DNA from: JAAYUK01 sp035319145
GTDB taxonomy: Bacteria; Nitrospirota; Thermodesulfovibrionia; Thermodesulfovibrionales; Dissulfurispiraceae
Length of the DNA: 14,120 nt
Direction of reading: 5' to 3'
Assembly: GCA_035319145.1 (NCBI GenBank)
Contig: DATHDH010000273.1
Coordinates: forward strand, 1 to 14,120
A model generated the notes under the pieces. The model had not been told where the DNA came from. It saw nothing but the letters and a program-made list of their open reading frames with translations, and ran no database searches. Position numbers and translations under genes: made by a program. This document shows positions 5,468 through 12,857 of the stretch, piece by piece. Position 1 is the first letter of the stretch, and every line of letters begins with the position of its first letter.

Positions 5468-6004
5468 ATGGCGGCCCCTGACAATATCGTATTGACCGGA
5501 TTCATGGCGACCGGAAAAACCGAGGTCGGCAGGGTGCTTGCGCGGCGACTGGGGTTCGCTTTTTTTGATGTCGATGCGGAGATAGAGAGGTGCGCGGGGA
5601 TGTCGGTGCCCGAAATATTCTCTGCTTTCGGTGAAGCCGGGTTCCGTGCGCGCGAGTCAGAGGTTATCAGTACATGCCCCCTGCTTCAGCATACCGTTAT
5701 CGCTTCAGGCGGCGGCGCTGTTATCCGCCCCGAGAATCTTGCTGCGTTGCGGGACTGCGGGCTCCTGATCTGTCTGACCGCTTCGGTTGAGACCATTTTG
5801 GATCGTGCCGGCAACGGAGAAACCCGCCCGCTTCTTCAGGGGGCTGACCCGAAGCGCCGTGTCAGGGAACTACTTGAGGCGCGCGAACCGTACTATAATC
5901 AGGCTGATTTCATCGTGAGGACTGATGGAAAGAATCCCCAGGAAATTGTCGCCGAAATAGTTGAACAGATTGGGTTCCGCAAGAATGCAGGAACAAAAGG
6001 ATAA
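5468..6004 (+). CDS. aroK: Shikimate kinase
   Basis: Phosphorylates the 3-hydroxyl of shikimate with ATP, the fifth step of the shikimate pathway to aromatic amino acids; cytoplasmic, monomeric P-loop kinase. 178 residues, normal length. Seen: Walker A GFMATGKT (11-18), the DVDAEIE segment (34-40) with Asp34 and Asp36 for Mg2+ and shikimate, GFRARE (58-63) with Arg60 for substrate binding, GGG (81-83), and the lid with Arg120 in ETRPLL (118-123). The frame is open further upstream (TTG at 5426, ATG at 5432), but the ATG at 5468 follows GGAAGGAG (5457-5464) and places the P-loop at the usual distance, so it is preferred. aroB follows four bases after the stop. Some short bacterial shikimate kinases are called AroL; the symbol choice is not decisive. 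Confidence 0.94.
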   Translation: MAAPDNIVLTGFMATGKTEVGRVLARRLGFAFFDVDAEIERCAGMSVPEIFSAFGEAGFRARESEVISTCPLLQHTVIASGGGAVIRPENLAALRDCGLLICLTASVETILDRAGNGETRPLLQGADPKRRVRELLEAREPYYNQADFIVRTDGKNPQEIVAEIVEQIGFRKNAGTKG

Positions 6005-6008
6005 CGAC

Positions 6009-7112
6009 ATGAATAGTTCGAAACGTGTAGTCGTTAAACTCGGGTTGCGCAGCTATGATATCACTATCGGCAGCGGCATTCTGAAAGACTTCGGCCCGGC
6101 AGTTTCATCATTCGGCTTTCGCAAGAAGATTTGCATTATAAGCAATCCGACGGTCTATGGGCTTTACGGTGCAGAGGTCGTGCATTCCCTCCGCGCAGCG
6201 GGGTTTACCCCGTTTGAGGTGATCATTCCAGACGGAGAGAGATATAAGACGCTTTCCCAGACGACCCGCATTCTGTCAAGGCTCCTCGAAGAGCGGCTCG
6301 ACCGGAAATCGTGTCTGATAGCCTTAGGCGGAGGCGTCATCGGCGATATTACCGGGTTTGTCGCTTCGCTCTACATGCGTGGCATCCCCTTTGTCCAGAT
6401 GCCGACAACATTGCTTGCGCAGGTAGACAGTTCGGTCGGCGGAAAGACCGGGGTGAACCATCCGCTCGGCAAGAACATGATTGGCACGTTCTATCAGCCG
6501 CGCCTTGTCTGGATCGATACCGACACATTGCGGACCCTCCCCCGGAGACAGTTTCTCTGCGGGATGGCCGAGGTGATTAAATACGGCGTGATTCGCGATG
6601 AGGCCTTTTTCAGCTACCTTGAACGGAAAAGGGAGAATGTCCTTGGGTTGAATCCGACGGCTCTTGCCTTTATCGTCAAGCGCTCGTGCGCTATCAAAGC
6701 CGAAGTTGTTGCCGCCGACGAGCGTGAAGCAGGTCTGAGAGCTATCCTCAACTACGGCCACACCATCGGGCATGCGATCGAAACCGAAACACACTATCGC
6801 CGGTATTGTCATGGGGAAGCCGTCGCTATCGGCATGCATCTTGCGGCGCGATTGGCGCAGCAGATCCGCCTGCTTGATGCGTCGTCCGTTGAACACATCA
6901 AGGAGGTCATTGTTTCGTATGGATTGCCCGTGGAGCCGGCGGCGGGGATCAGTGCGGCACGCCTTGTGGAACATATGCGACTGGACAAGAAGGCTGAAGA
7001 AGGGAGACTGACTTTTGTCCTGCCGCAAAATGTCGGGTCGGTGACGATTAGAAAAAATGTTACTTCTCAGACTGTTATGAGAATTCTTCAGCGGTGCTGT
7101 CGCCTGCAATAG
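6009..7112 (+). CDS. aroB: 3-Dehydroquinate synthase
   Basis: Converts DAHP to 3-dehydroquinate, the second step of the shikimate pathway, using NAD+ and a metal (usually Zn2+ or Co2+); cytoplasmic. The product has 367 residues with the chosen start. Seen: PDGERYKT (74-81), the NAD-binding LGGGVIGDITGF (106-117), PTTLLAQVDSSVGGKTGVN (132-150), and the metal ligands by homology Glu188 in MAEVIKYG, His251 in NYGHTIGHA and His268 in CHGEAVAIG. The frame is open upstream into aroK (ATG at 5985 and earlier). The ATG at 6009 is preferred, because it lies four bases after the aroK stop, has AAAAGG seven bases upstream and starts just before the first conserved strand. The two genes form an aroKB operon. 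There are 82 bases to the next gene. Confidence 0.96.
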   Translation: MNSSKRVVVKLGLRSYDITIGSGILKDFGPAVSSFGFRKKICIISNPTVYGLYGAEVVHSLRAAGFTPFEVIIPDGERYKTLSQTTRILSRLLEERLDRKSCLIALGGGVIGDITGFVASLYMRGIPFVQMPTTLLAQVDSSVGGKTGVNHPLGKNMIGTFYQPRLVWIDTDTLRTLPRRQFLCGMAEVIKYGVIRDEAFFSYLERKRENVLGLNPTALAFIVKRSCAIKAEVVAADEREAGLRAILNYGHTIGHAIETETHYRRYCHGEAVAIGMHLAARLAQQIRLLDASSVEHIKEVIVSYGLPVEPAAGISAARLVEHMRLDKKAEEGRLTFVLPQNVGSVTIRKNVTSQTVMRILQRCCRLQ

Positions 7113-7194
7113 CAAGTTGATACCGTTTCCTTGTAGAATAGACGGCTGAAGACACGTTCATTACCTCATAAAAGCGGCTTGACCGGAGGTTTGC

Positions 7195-7821
7195 ATGTTG
7201 ATAGATCGGCTTTTCCCAAAACAGGTCGACTTTTTCGAATTGTTTAATGCCGGGGCGGCAAATGCTGTGAAGGGAGCTGCGTTGATGCTGACGTTAATGC
7301 AGGATACCGATCACGCCGAAACAATTGCCCGCGGGATTCGCGAAACCGAAAAAGAGGGCGATGTCATAACCCACGACATCATAAAGAAACTAAATAAAAC
7401 ATTTCTGACTCCTATAGACCGGGAAGACCTCCACGTGCTCGCAACCACCATGGACGATATCATTGATATTATCTGGGGCTGTGCCGAAAGGTTTTCCCTT
7501 TTCAAGCTTTCAACGCCGGCTCCAGGTGTGATTGAAATGGCCAAGGAGCTTGTCCTGTGCACGGAGCTCATCGTCAAGGCGGTTAAGAAACTTGAGGAAA
7601 AGAAATTCTCCTTCGTGCAGGAATACTGCGTTGAAATCAATAGCCTGGAGAACCGTACTGATCGCCTTTTTCGCGATGCCCTTGTAAAACTATTTGAAGA
7701 GGTCAAAGACCCTATTCTGATAATCAAGTGGAAAGAAGTCTATGAATTGCTTGAAGATTCGGTCGATGCGTGCGAAGATGTTGCGAATATCCTTGAGGCG
7801 ATAGTCCTGAAGTATGCTTGA
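7195..7821 (+). CDS. DUF47/PhoU-like phosphate transport regulator
   Basis: A cytoplasmic all-helical protein of 208 residues of the DUF47 family (PhoU-like, TIGR00153 type), which is nearly always encoded next to Pit permeases and thought to control them. Family marks: GIRETEKEGDVITHDI (47-62), with the acidic ExxxD pattern of PhoU metal-binding repeats (Glu52/Asp56); FLTPIDREDLHVL (70-82); and TMDDIID (85-91). The start has a clear ribosome site, GGAGGT, four bases upstream. Its stop overlaps the permease start by eight bases, so the two are coupled. The 82-base gap after aroB probably holds a promoter, but I could not fix one. Function in phosphate uptake control is known for the family only in outline. 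Confidence 0.9.
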   Translation: MLIDRLFPKQVDFFELFNAGAANAVKGAALMLTLMQDTDHAETIARGIRETEKEGDVITHDIIKKLNKTFLTPIDREDLHVLATTMDDIIDIIWGCAERFSLFKLSTPAPGVIEMAKELVLCTELIVKAVKKLEEKKFSFVQEYCVEINSLENRTDRLFRDALVKLFEEVKDPILIIKWKEVYELLEDSVDACEDVANILEAIVLKYA

Positions 7822-8809
7822 TGCCGGAACGCTCCTCATTCTCGTCATCGCCCTAGCGCTGATTTTTGACTTCATCAACGGGTTCCATGACACTGCAAAC
7901 GCGATAGCAACATCGGTTTCGACGAGGGTGCTCTCACCGAAGACCGCGATTGTCATGGCATCCATTATGAATCTTGTCGGCGCCATGTCCGGCACGGCTG
8001 TTGCCAAGACGGTCGGTGCCGGCTTGGTAGATCCGGCATCTGTTACCCAACTGACGATTTTATCCGCCCTTATTGCCGCTACGCTTTGGGATTTGCTCAC
8101 GTGGTATTACGGATTGCCGACTTCGTCTAGTCATGCGATGTTGTCAAGCCTCATCGGCGCTGCCATTGCGAGCGCAGGGACAGGGGTTATAATCGGCGCT
8201 GGAGTCGTCAAGATCCTTATGGGCCTGGTCTTCTCTCCGATTGTAGGATTCGGGCTCGGCTATCTTGCAATGACGGCCATTGCCGTAGCCTTTCGAAACA
8301 CCACGCCCTCAGCGGTAAATAACACGTTCAAGCGGCTTCAGATTATGTCAGCCGCCTATATCGCATTCAGCCACGGCAATAACGATGCGCAGAAAACAAT
8401 GGGTATTATCACGATGGCATTGGTAAGTTACGGTGCCTTGACCTCATTTGTCGTACCGCTCTGGGTGATATTTGCGTGTGCTCTTGCAATTTCTTTCGGA
8501 ACCGCCGCCGGCGGCTGGAGAATTATCAAGACACTCGGGGTCAAACTGGCCCCTCTGCGTCCGGTAAACGGCTTTGCGGTCGACTCGGTAGCCGCGACGG
8601 TTATTGAGATAGCGTCCCGCATCGGACTGCCTCTTTCCACGACGCATGTTATTTCGTCTACCATTATGGGAGTCGGCTCATCCCAGCGGCTCTCGGCAGT
8701 GAGATGGGCGGTCGGCGGCAATATCATTTTGGCGTGGGTTATTACAATCCCGATTTGCATGATCCTGTCATGGGCAATCTGTTCTGTGCTTCATCTGATG
8801 CTCGGATAG
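7814..8809 (+). CDS. pit: Inorganic phosphate transporter, Pit/PiT family
   Basis: A low-affinity inner-membrane phosphate permease of 331 residues, driven by H+ or Na+, importing metal-phosphate or phosphate. It shows the internal duplication of the family: GFHDTANAIATS (23-34) and SHGNNDAQKTMG (186-197) are the two signature repeats, and GLPTSSSHAMLSSLIGA (100-116) mirrors GLPLSTTHVISSTIMG (271-286). About ten hydrophobic helices are visible. The length is that of the shorter bacterial Pit proteins without a large central loop. It overlaps the DUF47 gene by eight bases, the standard arrangement. A small hairpin (GCCTC-ATGA-GAGGC, 8809-8822) starts at the stop codon, but without a T tract it is only a weak terminator candidate. 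Confidence 0.95.
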   Translation: MLDAGTLLILVIALALIFDFINGFHDTANAIATSVSTRVLSPKTAIVMASIMNLVGAMSGTAVAKTVGAGLVDPASVTQLTILSALIAATLWDLLTWYYGLPTSSSHAMLSSLIGAAIASAGTGVIIGAGVVKILMGLVFSPIVGFGLGYLAMTAIAVAFRNTTPSAVNNTFKRLQIMSAAYIAFSHGNNDAQKTMGIITMALVSYGALTSFVVPLWVIFACALAISFGTAAGGWRIIKTLGVKLAPLRPVNGFAVDSVAATVIEIASRIGLPLSTTHVISSTIMGVGSSQRLSAVRWAVGGNIILAWVITIPICMILSWAICSVLHLMLG

Positions 8810-8876
8810 CCTCATGAGAGGCAGGGTAGCCGGTTGAGCGGCTGCGCGCCGGATCCATGCCGAGAACTCCAAGGTT

Positions 8877-9533
8877 ATGATCCCCTATAAAGACGATAAT
8901 CCGACCTATTCTTATCCGATTGTTACCGTAGCGCTTATCTTCCTCAATGTCGCAGTGTTTGTATGGGAAGGGCTCTCTCCCCTGAGCGATTTGGCATTAG
9001 TGTCCCGATACGGGGCCATTCCTTATAGCCTCACGACCTTCCAGACGATTCAGCCGATCAGCCCGATAACATCAATTTTTACCTCCATGTTCATGCATGG
9101 CGGCCTATTGCATCTGCTCGGAAATATGTTATACCTCTGGATATTCGGTGACAATGTCGAAGATGCAATGGGCAAAGTACGGTTCCTTCTTTTTTACCTG
9201 TTATCCGGAGTGGTGGCAGTGTACGGGCACGCTTTGAGTGATGCCGAGTCTCTTGTGCCGCTCGTCGGCGCAAGCGGGGCGATATCCGGTGTGCTCGGTG
9301 CATATCTGATGCTCTTTCCGAAGGCGGGAGTAAAGACCCTCGTTTTTTTCGGCCTTTTTTGGATCCTGCGAATCCCGGCGTTTATCGTAATCGGCATGTG
9401 GGCTGTCGTGCAGTTTCTGAGCGGCGCCGTGAGCGCCGCAGAGTCTCAGCAAGGCGGGGTTGCCTGGTTTGCCCACATCGGCGGGTTCCTTTTCGGACTC
9501 GCGACAGTACGCCTCTGGGTTCCGCGAAAATGA
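8877..9533 (+). CDS. Rhomboid family intramembrane serine protease
   Basis: A membrane-embedded serine protease of 218 residues with six or more predicted helices, which cuts substrates within or next to their transmembrane segments. Seen: the start MIPYKDDNPT typical of bacterial rhomboids of this size, HLLGN (79-83) with the conserved His79 and Asn83, GASG (131-134) with nucleophile Ser133, and AHIGG (199-203) with catalytic His200. The N-terminal conservation fixes the start at 8877, although the ribosome site is poor (AAGG lies only two bases from the ATG). The 67-base gap after the permease contains a small inverted repeat (AGCCG/CGGCT) but no clear promoter, so co-transcription with pit is possible. 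The substrate is unknown. Confidence 0.93.
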   Translation: MIPYKDDNPTYSYPIVTVALIFLNVAVFVWEGLSPLSDLALVSRYGAIPYSLTTFQTIQPISPITSIFTSMFMHGGLLHLLGNMLYLWIFGDNVEDAMGKVRFLLFYLLSGVVAVYGHALSDAESLVPLVGASGAISGVLGAYLMLFPKAGVKTLVFFGLFWILRIPAFIVIGMWAVVQFLSGAVSAAESQQGGVAWFAHIGGFLFGLATVRLWVPRK

Positions 9534-9534
9534 T

Positions 9535-9554
9535 GGCCAACCGGTGAATTGGCC
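9535..9554 (+). terminator. Weak hairpin after the rhomboid gene
   Basis: GGCCAA (9535-9540) and TTGGCC (9549-9554) form a six-pair stem with an eight-base loop, starting two bases after the rhomboid stop. No T tract follows, so intrinsic termination would be weak. It could be chance. Confidence 0.3.
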
Positions 9555-9580
9555 GAACCGCTCCTCTTAAAGCCCATTCT

Positions 9581-9610
9581 ATATAATGCTAGAAAAACAA
9601 AGCGTTATAT
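9581..9610. repeat. Ten-pair inverted repeat upstream of the groESL promoter
   Basis: ATATAATGCT (9581-9590) and AGCGTTATAT (9601-9610) are complementary at nine of ten positions, the tenth being a G-T pair, around the spacer AGAAAAACAA. It ends seven bases before the -35 of the groESL promoter. It is distinct from CIRCE in sequence. The left arm contains a TATAAT hexamer with no -35 at the right distance. An operator for a second regulator or an AT-rich hairpin are the likeliest readings. Confidence 0.5.
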
Positions 9611-9617
9611 CTAAGGC

Positions 9618-9648
9618 TTGACAGCATGGCCGGACTTTGTGATATAGT
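9618..9648 (+). promoter_or_regulatory. Promoter of groESL
   Basis: TTGACA (9618-9623) is a perfect -35. The -10 is TATAGT (9643-9648, 5 of 6) at 19 bases, or GATATA (9641-9646) at 17 bases. Its downstream edge overlaps the CIRCE operator, so a bound repressor would block RNA polymerase. This is a sigma-70/sigma-A type promoter, which suggests that heat control comes from the repressor and not from a heat-shock sigma factor. Confidence 0.75.
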
Positions 9649-9673
9649 AGCACTCATCATCACTGAGTGCTAA
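9647..9673. promoter_or_regulatory. CIRCE operator (HrcA binding site)
   Basis: GTAGCACTC (9647-9655), nine spacer bases (9656-9664) and GAGTGCTAA (9665-9673). The consensus is TTAGCACTC-N9-GAGTGCTAA, so 17 of 18 arm positions match; only the first base differs. HrcA, whose activity depends on GroEL, represses groESL through this site. hrcA is not in this window. Confidence 0.95.
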
Positions 9674-9710
9674 CAAAACCAACTCACAATCATTTCAAGG
9701 AGGTTGAAGT

Positions 9711-9974
9711 ATGAAGATTAAGCCGTTGAAAGACAGAGTCGTCGTAAAGTATTCCGACGAGGGGCTCGAAAAGACCGCCGGTGGTATCTACATCCCAGAC
9801 AATGCGAAAGAGAAACCGCAGAAGGGGTCAGTTGAGGCGGTCGGTTCCGAAGTCAAGGAACTGAAGGTCGGCCAGTCGGTCCTGTTCGACAAGTACTCGG
9901 GCTCAAAGATCAAGATCAATGACGTCGAGTACCTGATCGTGAAAGAAGAAGATATTCTCGGAATCGTGGAATAA
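9711..9974 (+). CDS. groES: Co-chaperonin GroES, short form
   Basis: The heptameric lid of the GroEL folding chamber; cytoplasmic. 87 residues, against about 94-97 in most bacteria. Seen: KIKPLKDRVVVK (2-13), the mobile loop EKTAGGIYIPD (20-30) with the GroEL-contacting IYI, and the C-terminal EEDILGIVE (79-87). The part normally forming the roof beta-hairpin is missing: after VGSE (44-47) the chain goes straight to VKELKVGQ (48-55), about nine residues shorter than in E. coli or Bacillus. The ribosome site AAGGAGGT (9697-9704) is strong. It is expressed with groEL from the CIRCE-controlled promoter. The shortening is not a frameshift, because the frame and both flanks are intact. Similar roofless GroES proteins are known elsewhere, for example in Bacteroidota, so function is expected. 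Confidence 0.96.
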   Translation: MKIKPLKDRVVVKYSDEGLEKTAGGIYIPDNAKEKPQKGSVEAVGSEVKELKVGQSVLFDKYSGSKIKINDVEYLIVKEEDILGIVE

Positions 9975-9995
9975 GGAAAGGGAGGATAACGAAAC

Positions 9996-11636
9996 ATGGC
10001 AGCGAAACAGCTTCTGTTTGATGAGGCCGCACGTCAGTCGATTCTTCGCGGCGTGACGGTTCTTACCGATGCAGTAAAGGCAACCCTCGGCCCCCGCGGC
10101 CGCAATGTAGTTATTGATCGCAAGTTCGGTTCTCCGAATATCACCAAGGACGGCGTTACCGTTGCAAAGGAAATCGAGTTGAAGGACCCGTATGAAAATA
10201 TGGGCGCCCAGCTTGTGCGCGAAGTCGCATCCAAGACCTCCGATGTTGCCGGCGATGGTACGACTACCGCTACCGTTCTGGCCTATGCCGTTTATAAAGA
10301 AGGCATGAAATATGTCACCGCCGGTGCCAACAGCATCGATATCAAGCGCGGCATCGACAAGGCGGTCGAGACTATCATCGCCGAGTTGAAGAAGATGTCC
10401 AAGCCGGTCGCGGACAAGAAGGAGATTGCCCAGGTCGGCACTATCTCCGCCAATAATGACAGCACCATCGGCGAGCTCATTGCCGACGCGATGGACAAGG
10501 TCGGCAAGGACGGCGTTATCACCGTTGAGGAAGCCAAGAGCATGGCTACCACGCTCGATGTCGTCGAAGGTATGCAGTTTGACCGCGGCTATGTCTCCCC
10601 GTATTTCGTGACCGATCCGGAGCGCATGGAATGCAGCCTGCAGGATGCCTATGTGCTCATTCATGACAAGAAGATCGGCAGCATGAAAGACCTGCTTCCG
10701 ATCCTTGAGCAAACCGCCCGCCAGGGCAAGCCGCTCATGATCGTTGCGGAGGACATCGAAGGCGAGGCACTCGCAACACTCGTCGTCAACAAGCTTCGCG
10801 GCACCATTCAGGTCTGCGCTGTCAAGGCGCCAGGATTCGGCGACCGGAGAAAGGCAATGCTTGAGGATATTGCAATCCTGACCGGCGGAACCGTCATCTC
10901 CGAAGACCTCGGCCTGAAGCTCGAAGGCGTCAAGATTACCGACCTCGGCCGGGCGCGCAAGATCACTGTTGACAAGGAGAACACCACCATCGTCGAAGGC
11001 GCGGGAGAAGAGGCCCAGATACAGGGTCGCGTAAAGCAGATTAAGGCTCAGGTCGAAGAGACTACTTCCGACTACGATCGCGAAAAGCTGCAGGAGCGCC
11101 TTGCAAAACTGGTCGGCGGCGTTGCGGTCATTAATGTTGGCGCGGCGACCGAGGCAGAGATGAAGGAGAAGAAGGCCCGCGTCGAGGATGCGCTGCATGC
11201 AACCCGCGCTGCTGTCGAGGAAGGTATCGTACCGGGCGGCGGCGTGGCACTCATCCGCTGCATCAAGAGCCTCAATGATCTGAAGCTCGATCATGATCAG
11301 CAGATCGGCGTGAATATCATCAAGAAGGCCCTCGAAGAACCGATCAAGCAGATCGTCAACAATGCAGGCGTCGAGCCGGCGATCGTTGTCGAGAAGGTCA
11401 AGGCCTCCAAGGATTCTAACCACGGGTATGATGCATATGCCGAGAAGTACGTCGACATGATCGAGACCGGCATTATCGATCCGACCAAGGTCACCAGAAC
11501 CGCCCTTCAGAATGCGTCTTCCGTGGCGGGTCTGTTGCTGACAACCGAAGTGATGATCACGGAGATTCCCGAGGAAGACAAGAAGATGCCTCCTATGCCG
11601 GGCGGTGGCATGGGCGACATGGGCGGCATGTACTAG
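9996..11636 (+). CDS. groEL: Chaperonin GroEL (60 kDa)
   Basis: ATP-driven double-ring chaperonin that encloses and folds proteins together with GroES; cytoplasmic. 546 residues, full length. Seen: LGPRGRNVVI (31-40), the ATP-binding GDGTTTATVLA (86-96) with Asp87, the catalytic Asp398 in VEDALHATRAAVEEG (396-410), and GGGVALI (414-420). All fall at E. coli numbering. The tail is Gly/Met-rich (GGGMGDMGGMY), the flexible segment that lies inside the ring. The ribosome site GGGAGG (9980-9985) lies in the 21-base gap after groES. Control is through the upstream CIRCE. The gene ends before a strong hairpin at 11707-11732. No oddities were seen. Confidence 0.98.
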   Translation: MAAKQLLFDEAARQSILRGVTVLTDAVKATLGPRGRNVVIDRKFGSPNITKDGVTVAKEIELKDPYENMGAQLVREVASKTSDVAGDGTTTATVLAYAVYKEGMKYVTAGANSIDIKRGIDKAVETIIAELKKMSKPVADKKEIAQVGTISANNDSTIGELIADAMDKVGKDGVITVEEAKSMATTLDVVEGMQFDRGYVSPYFVTDPERMECSLQDAYVLIHDKKIGSMKDLLPILEQTARQGKPLMIVAEDIEGEALATLVVNKLRGTIQVCAVKAPGFGDRRKAMLEDIAILTGGTVISEDLGLKLEGVKITDLGRARKITVDKENTTIVEGAGEEAQIQGRVKQIKAQVEETTSDYDREKLQERLAKLVGGVAVINVGAATEAEMKEKKARVEDALHATRAAVEEGIVPGGGVALIRCIKSLNDLKLDHDQQIGVNIIKKALEEPIKQIVNNAGVEPAIVVEKVKASKDSNHGYDAYAEKYVDMIETGIIDPTKVTRTALQNASSVAGLLLTTEVMITEIPEEDKKMPPMPGGGMGDMGGMY

Positions 11637-11706
11637 AAAAACAACAAAGCTCAGCTGTCAAAGCGCCGAATGGCAGAATGATTTTCGGCTGAGCGCCGAT
11701 TCAAAG

Positions 11707-11732
11707 CGGGGCGGCCACTCCTGGCCGCCCCG
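11707..11732 (+). terminator. Strong hairpin terminator of groESL
   Basis: CGGGGCGGCCA (11707-11717) and TGGCCGCCCCG (11722-11732) form a perfect eleven-pair GC-rich stem with the loop CTCC. Only TTGTC follows, so the T tract is poor. The position 70 bases after groEL, with a new promoter directly downstream, supports a terminator. A weaker repeat, GCTCAGC/GCTGAGC (11649-11655/11688-11694), lies between groEL and this hairpin. Confidence 0.75.
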
Positions 11733-11748
11733 TTGTCGCATCATGACT

Positions 11749-11757
11749 TGGTATAAT
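11749..11757 (+). promoter_or_regulatory. Extended -10 promoter of mltG-ispG
   Basis: TGG TATAAT is a perfect extended -10 (TGn plus 6 of 6), 29 bases before the mltG ATG. No good -35 exists where expected, since that place is taken by the groESL terminator stem. Transcription would start near 11764, giving a leader of about 23 bases. Confidence 0.6.
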
Positions 11758-11786
11758 TATATGATTTCGATGCTATCCTAACCATT

Positions 11787-12857
11787 ATGCATATAAAAGA
11801 TCGCGTGCGCTTCGCCATGGTTCCCTTAGTTATTGTCCTCTGTTCCCTGGGGCTTGCCGTTTTCCTCGGGCTGCAGCTCTTCGTGCCGACGCTGAATAAT
11901 GCCGGCGAAGTTGAGGTGCAGATCCCGGAAGGCGCGACATTCCGTGAGGCCGTCGGCATTCTCTCCAGGAGCGGAATGATTCGGGACGAAACGGTTTTCG
12001 TCATGATCGGTCGAATAACGGGCATCGATAAGAAAATCAGGGCGGGCTTTTACGTCTTCAGCGGCACCGTTACTCCCTATGATGTTCTCATGAAACTGCG
12101 GCTCGGCAGGGTGCTTGAATATGAGATTACGATAGTCGAGGGAGACAGCCTGTTGGAGATCGGGAAGAAACTCTCCGAAGCGAAGCTGATGGCCCCAGAC
12201 ACCTTCAATCAATTGGTGCGCGACGGGGCGTTCATAGCATCGCTCGGCATCAAATCCCCCAGTCTCGAAGGCTATCTCTTCCCGCAGACATATCGCTTTT
12301 CGAAGGGGACATTACCGAATACCGTTCTGCGTATTATGGTGCAGAAGCTTCGTGAGGAGTATAACAGTGATCTGCAGGAGCGAACGAAGCAGATGGGCTG
12401 GAGCGAAAACGAGATCTTGACGCTTGCATCCATTATCGAAAAAGAGGCGGTGATCGATAAAGAGCGGGCCATCATTTCGGGTGTCTACCACAACCGCCTC
12501 AAAAGGGGCATGCCGCTTCAGGCCGATCCGACCGCAATTTATGGTGTAAAGAATTCGCGCCAGAAGATTACGCTGGATGACCTGCGCCGGGAGACGAAAT
12601 ATAATACCTATATCATTCAGGGACTGCCGCCGGGCCCGATTGCATCACCGGGCATCAAGTCCATTCGGGCAGCACTCTATCCGGCTAGGGTGCCATATGT
12701 TTTTTTTGTGGCGAAGGATGACAGCTCACACTTTTTTTCTTCCAATCTTCGAGACCATTTAGCTGCAATCGCTCGGATTCGTGCAGGCGCGGTCATAGAG
12801 CAGAAGATCGACAGCAAAGAGGACCGCCGCTCTGCCGAGGTCGAAAAGACCCAATGA
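11787..12857 (+). CDS. mltG: Endolytic murein transglycosylase MltG
   Basis: Inner-membrane lytic transglycosylase of the YceG family that cuts nascent glycan strands and so sets peptidoglycan chain length; the active domain is outside the membrane. 356 residues. Seen: one N-terminal membrane anchor (about 10-34), a LysM-like region (about 42-108), and the catalytic domain with LASIIEKEA (213-221), where Glu218 coincides with the E. coli catalytic residue. VYHNRLKRGMPLQADPT (233-249), NTYIIQGLPPGPIASPG (273-289) and AKDDSSHFFS (309-318) follow. The ATG at 11787 has no ribosome site; an ATG at 11817 would shorten the cytoplasmic tip by ten residues and also lacks one. The start is therefore uncertain, but the function is not. 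The stop overlaps ispG (ATGA). Confidence 0.94.
   Translation: MHIKDRVRFAMVPLVIVLCSLGLAVFLGLQLFVPTLNNAGEVEVQIPEGATFREAVGILSRSGMIRDETVFVMIGRITGIDKKIRAGFYVFSGTVTPYDVLMKLRLGRVLEYEITIVEGDSLLEIGKKLSEAKLMAPDTFNQLVRDGAFIASLGIKSPSLEGYLFPQTYRFSKGTLPNTVLRIMVQKLREEYNSDLQERTKQMGWSENEILTLASIIEKEAVIDKERAIISGVYHNRLKRGMPLQADPTAIYGVKNSRQKITLDDLRRETKYNTYIIQGLPPGPIASPGIKSIRAALYPARVPYVFFVAKDDSSHFFSSNLRDHLAAIARIRAGAVIEQKIDSKEDRRSAEVEKTQ

Noticed and set aside
6324..7115. A 263-codon minus-strand frame under aroB
   Set aside because: Antisense shadow of aroB without motifs or a ribosome site.
7117..7139. TTGATA and TAGAAT before the DUF47 gene as a promoter
   Set aside because: The spacing is only 11 bases, too short for sigma-70; I also found no convincing Pho box there.
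8809..8850. Small hairpins between pit and the rhomboid gene
   Set aside because: Five-pair stems without a T tract are expected by chance in sequence of this composition.
9903..11423. A 506-codon open frame on the minus strand under groEL
   Set aside because: It is a mirror of the strongly biased groEL codons; it covers parts of groES and groEL, has no recognisable domain and no ribosome site.
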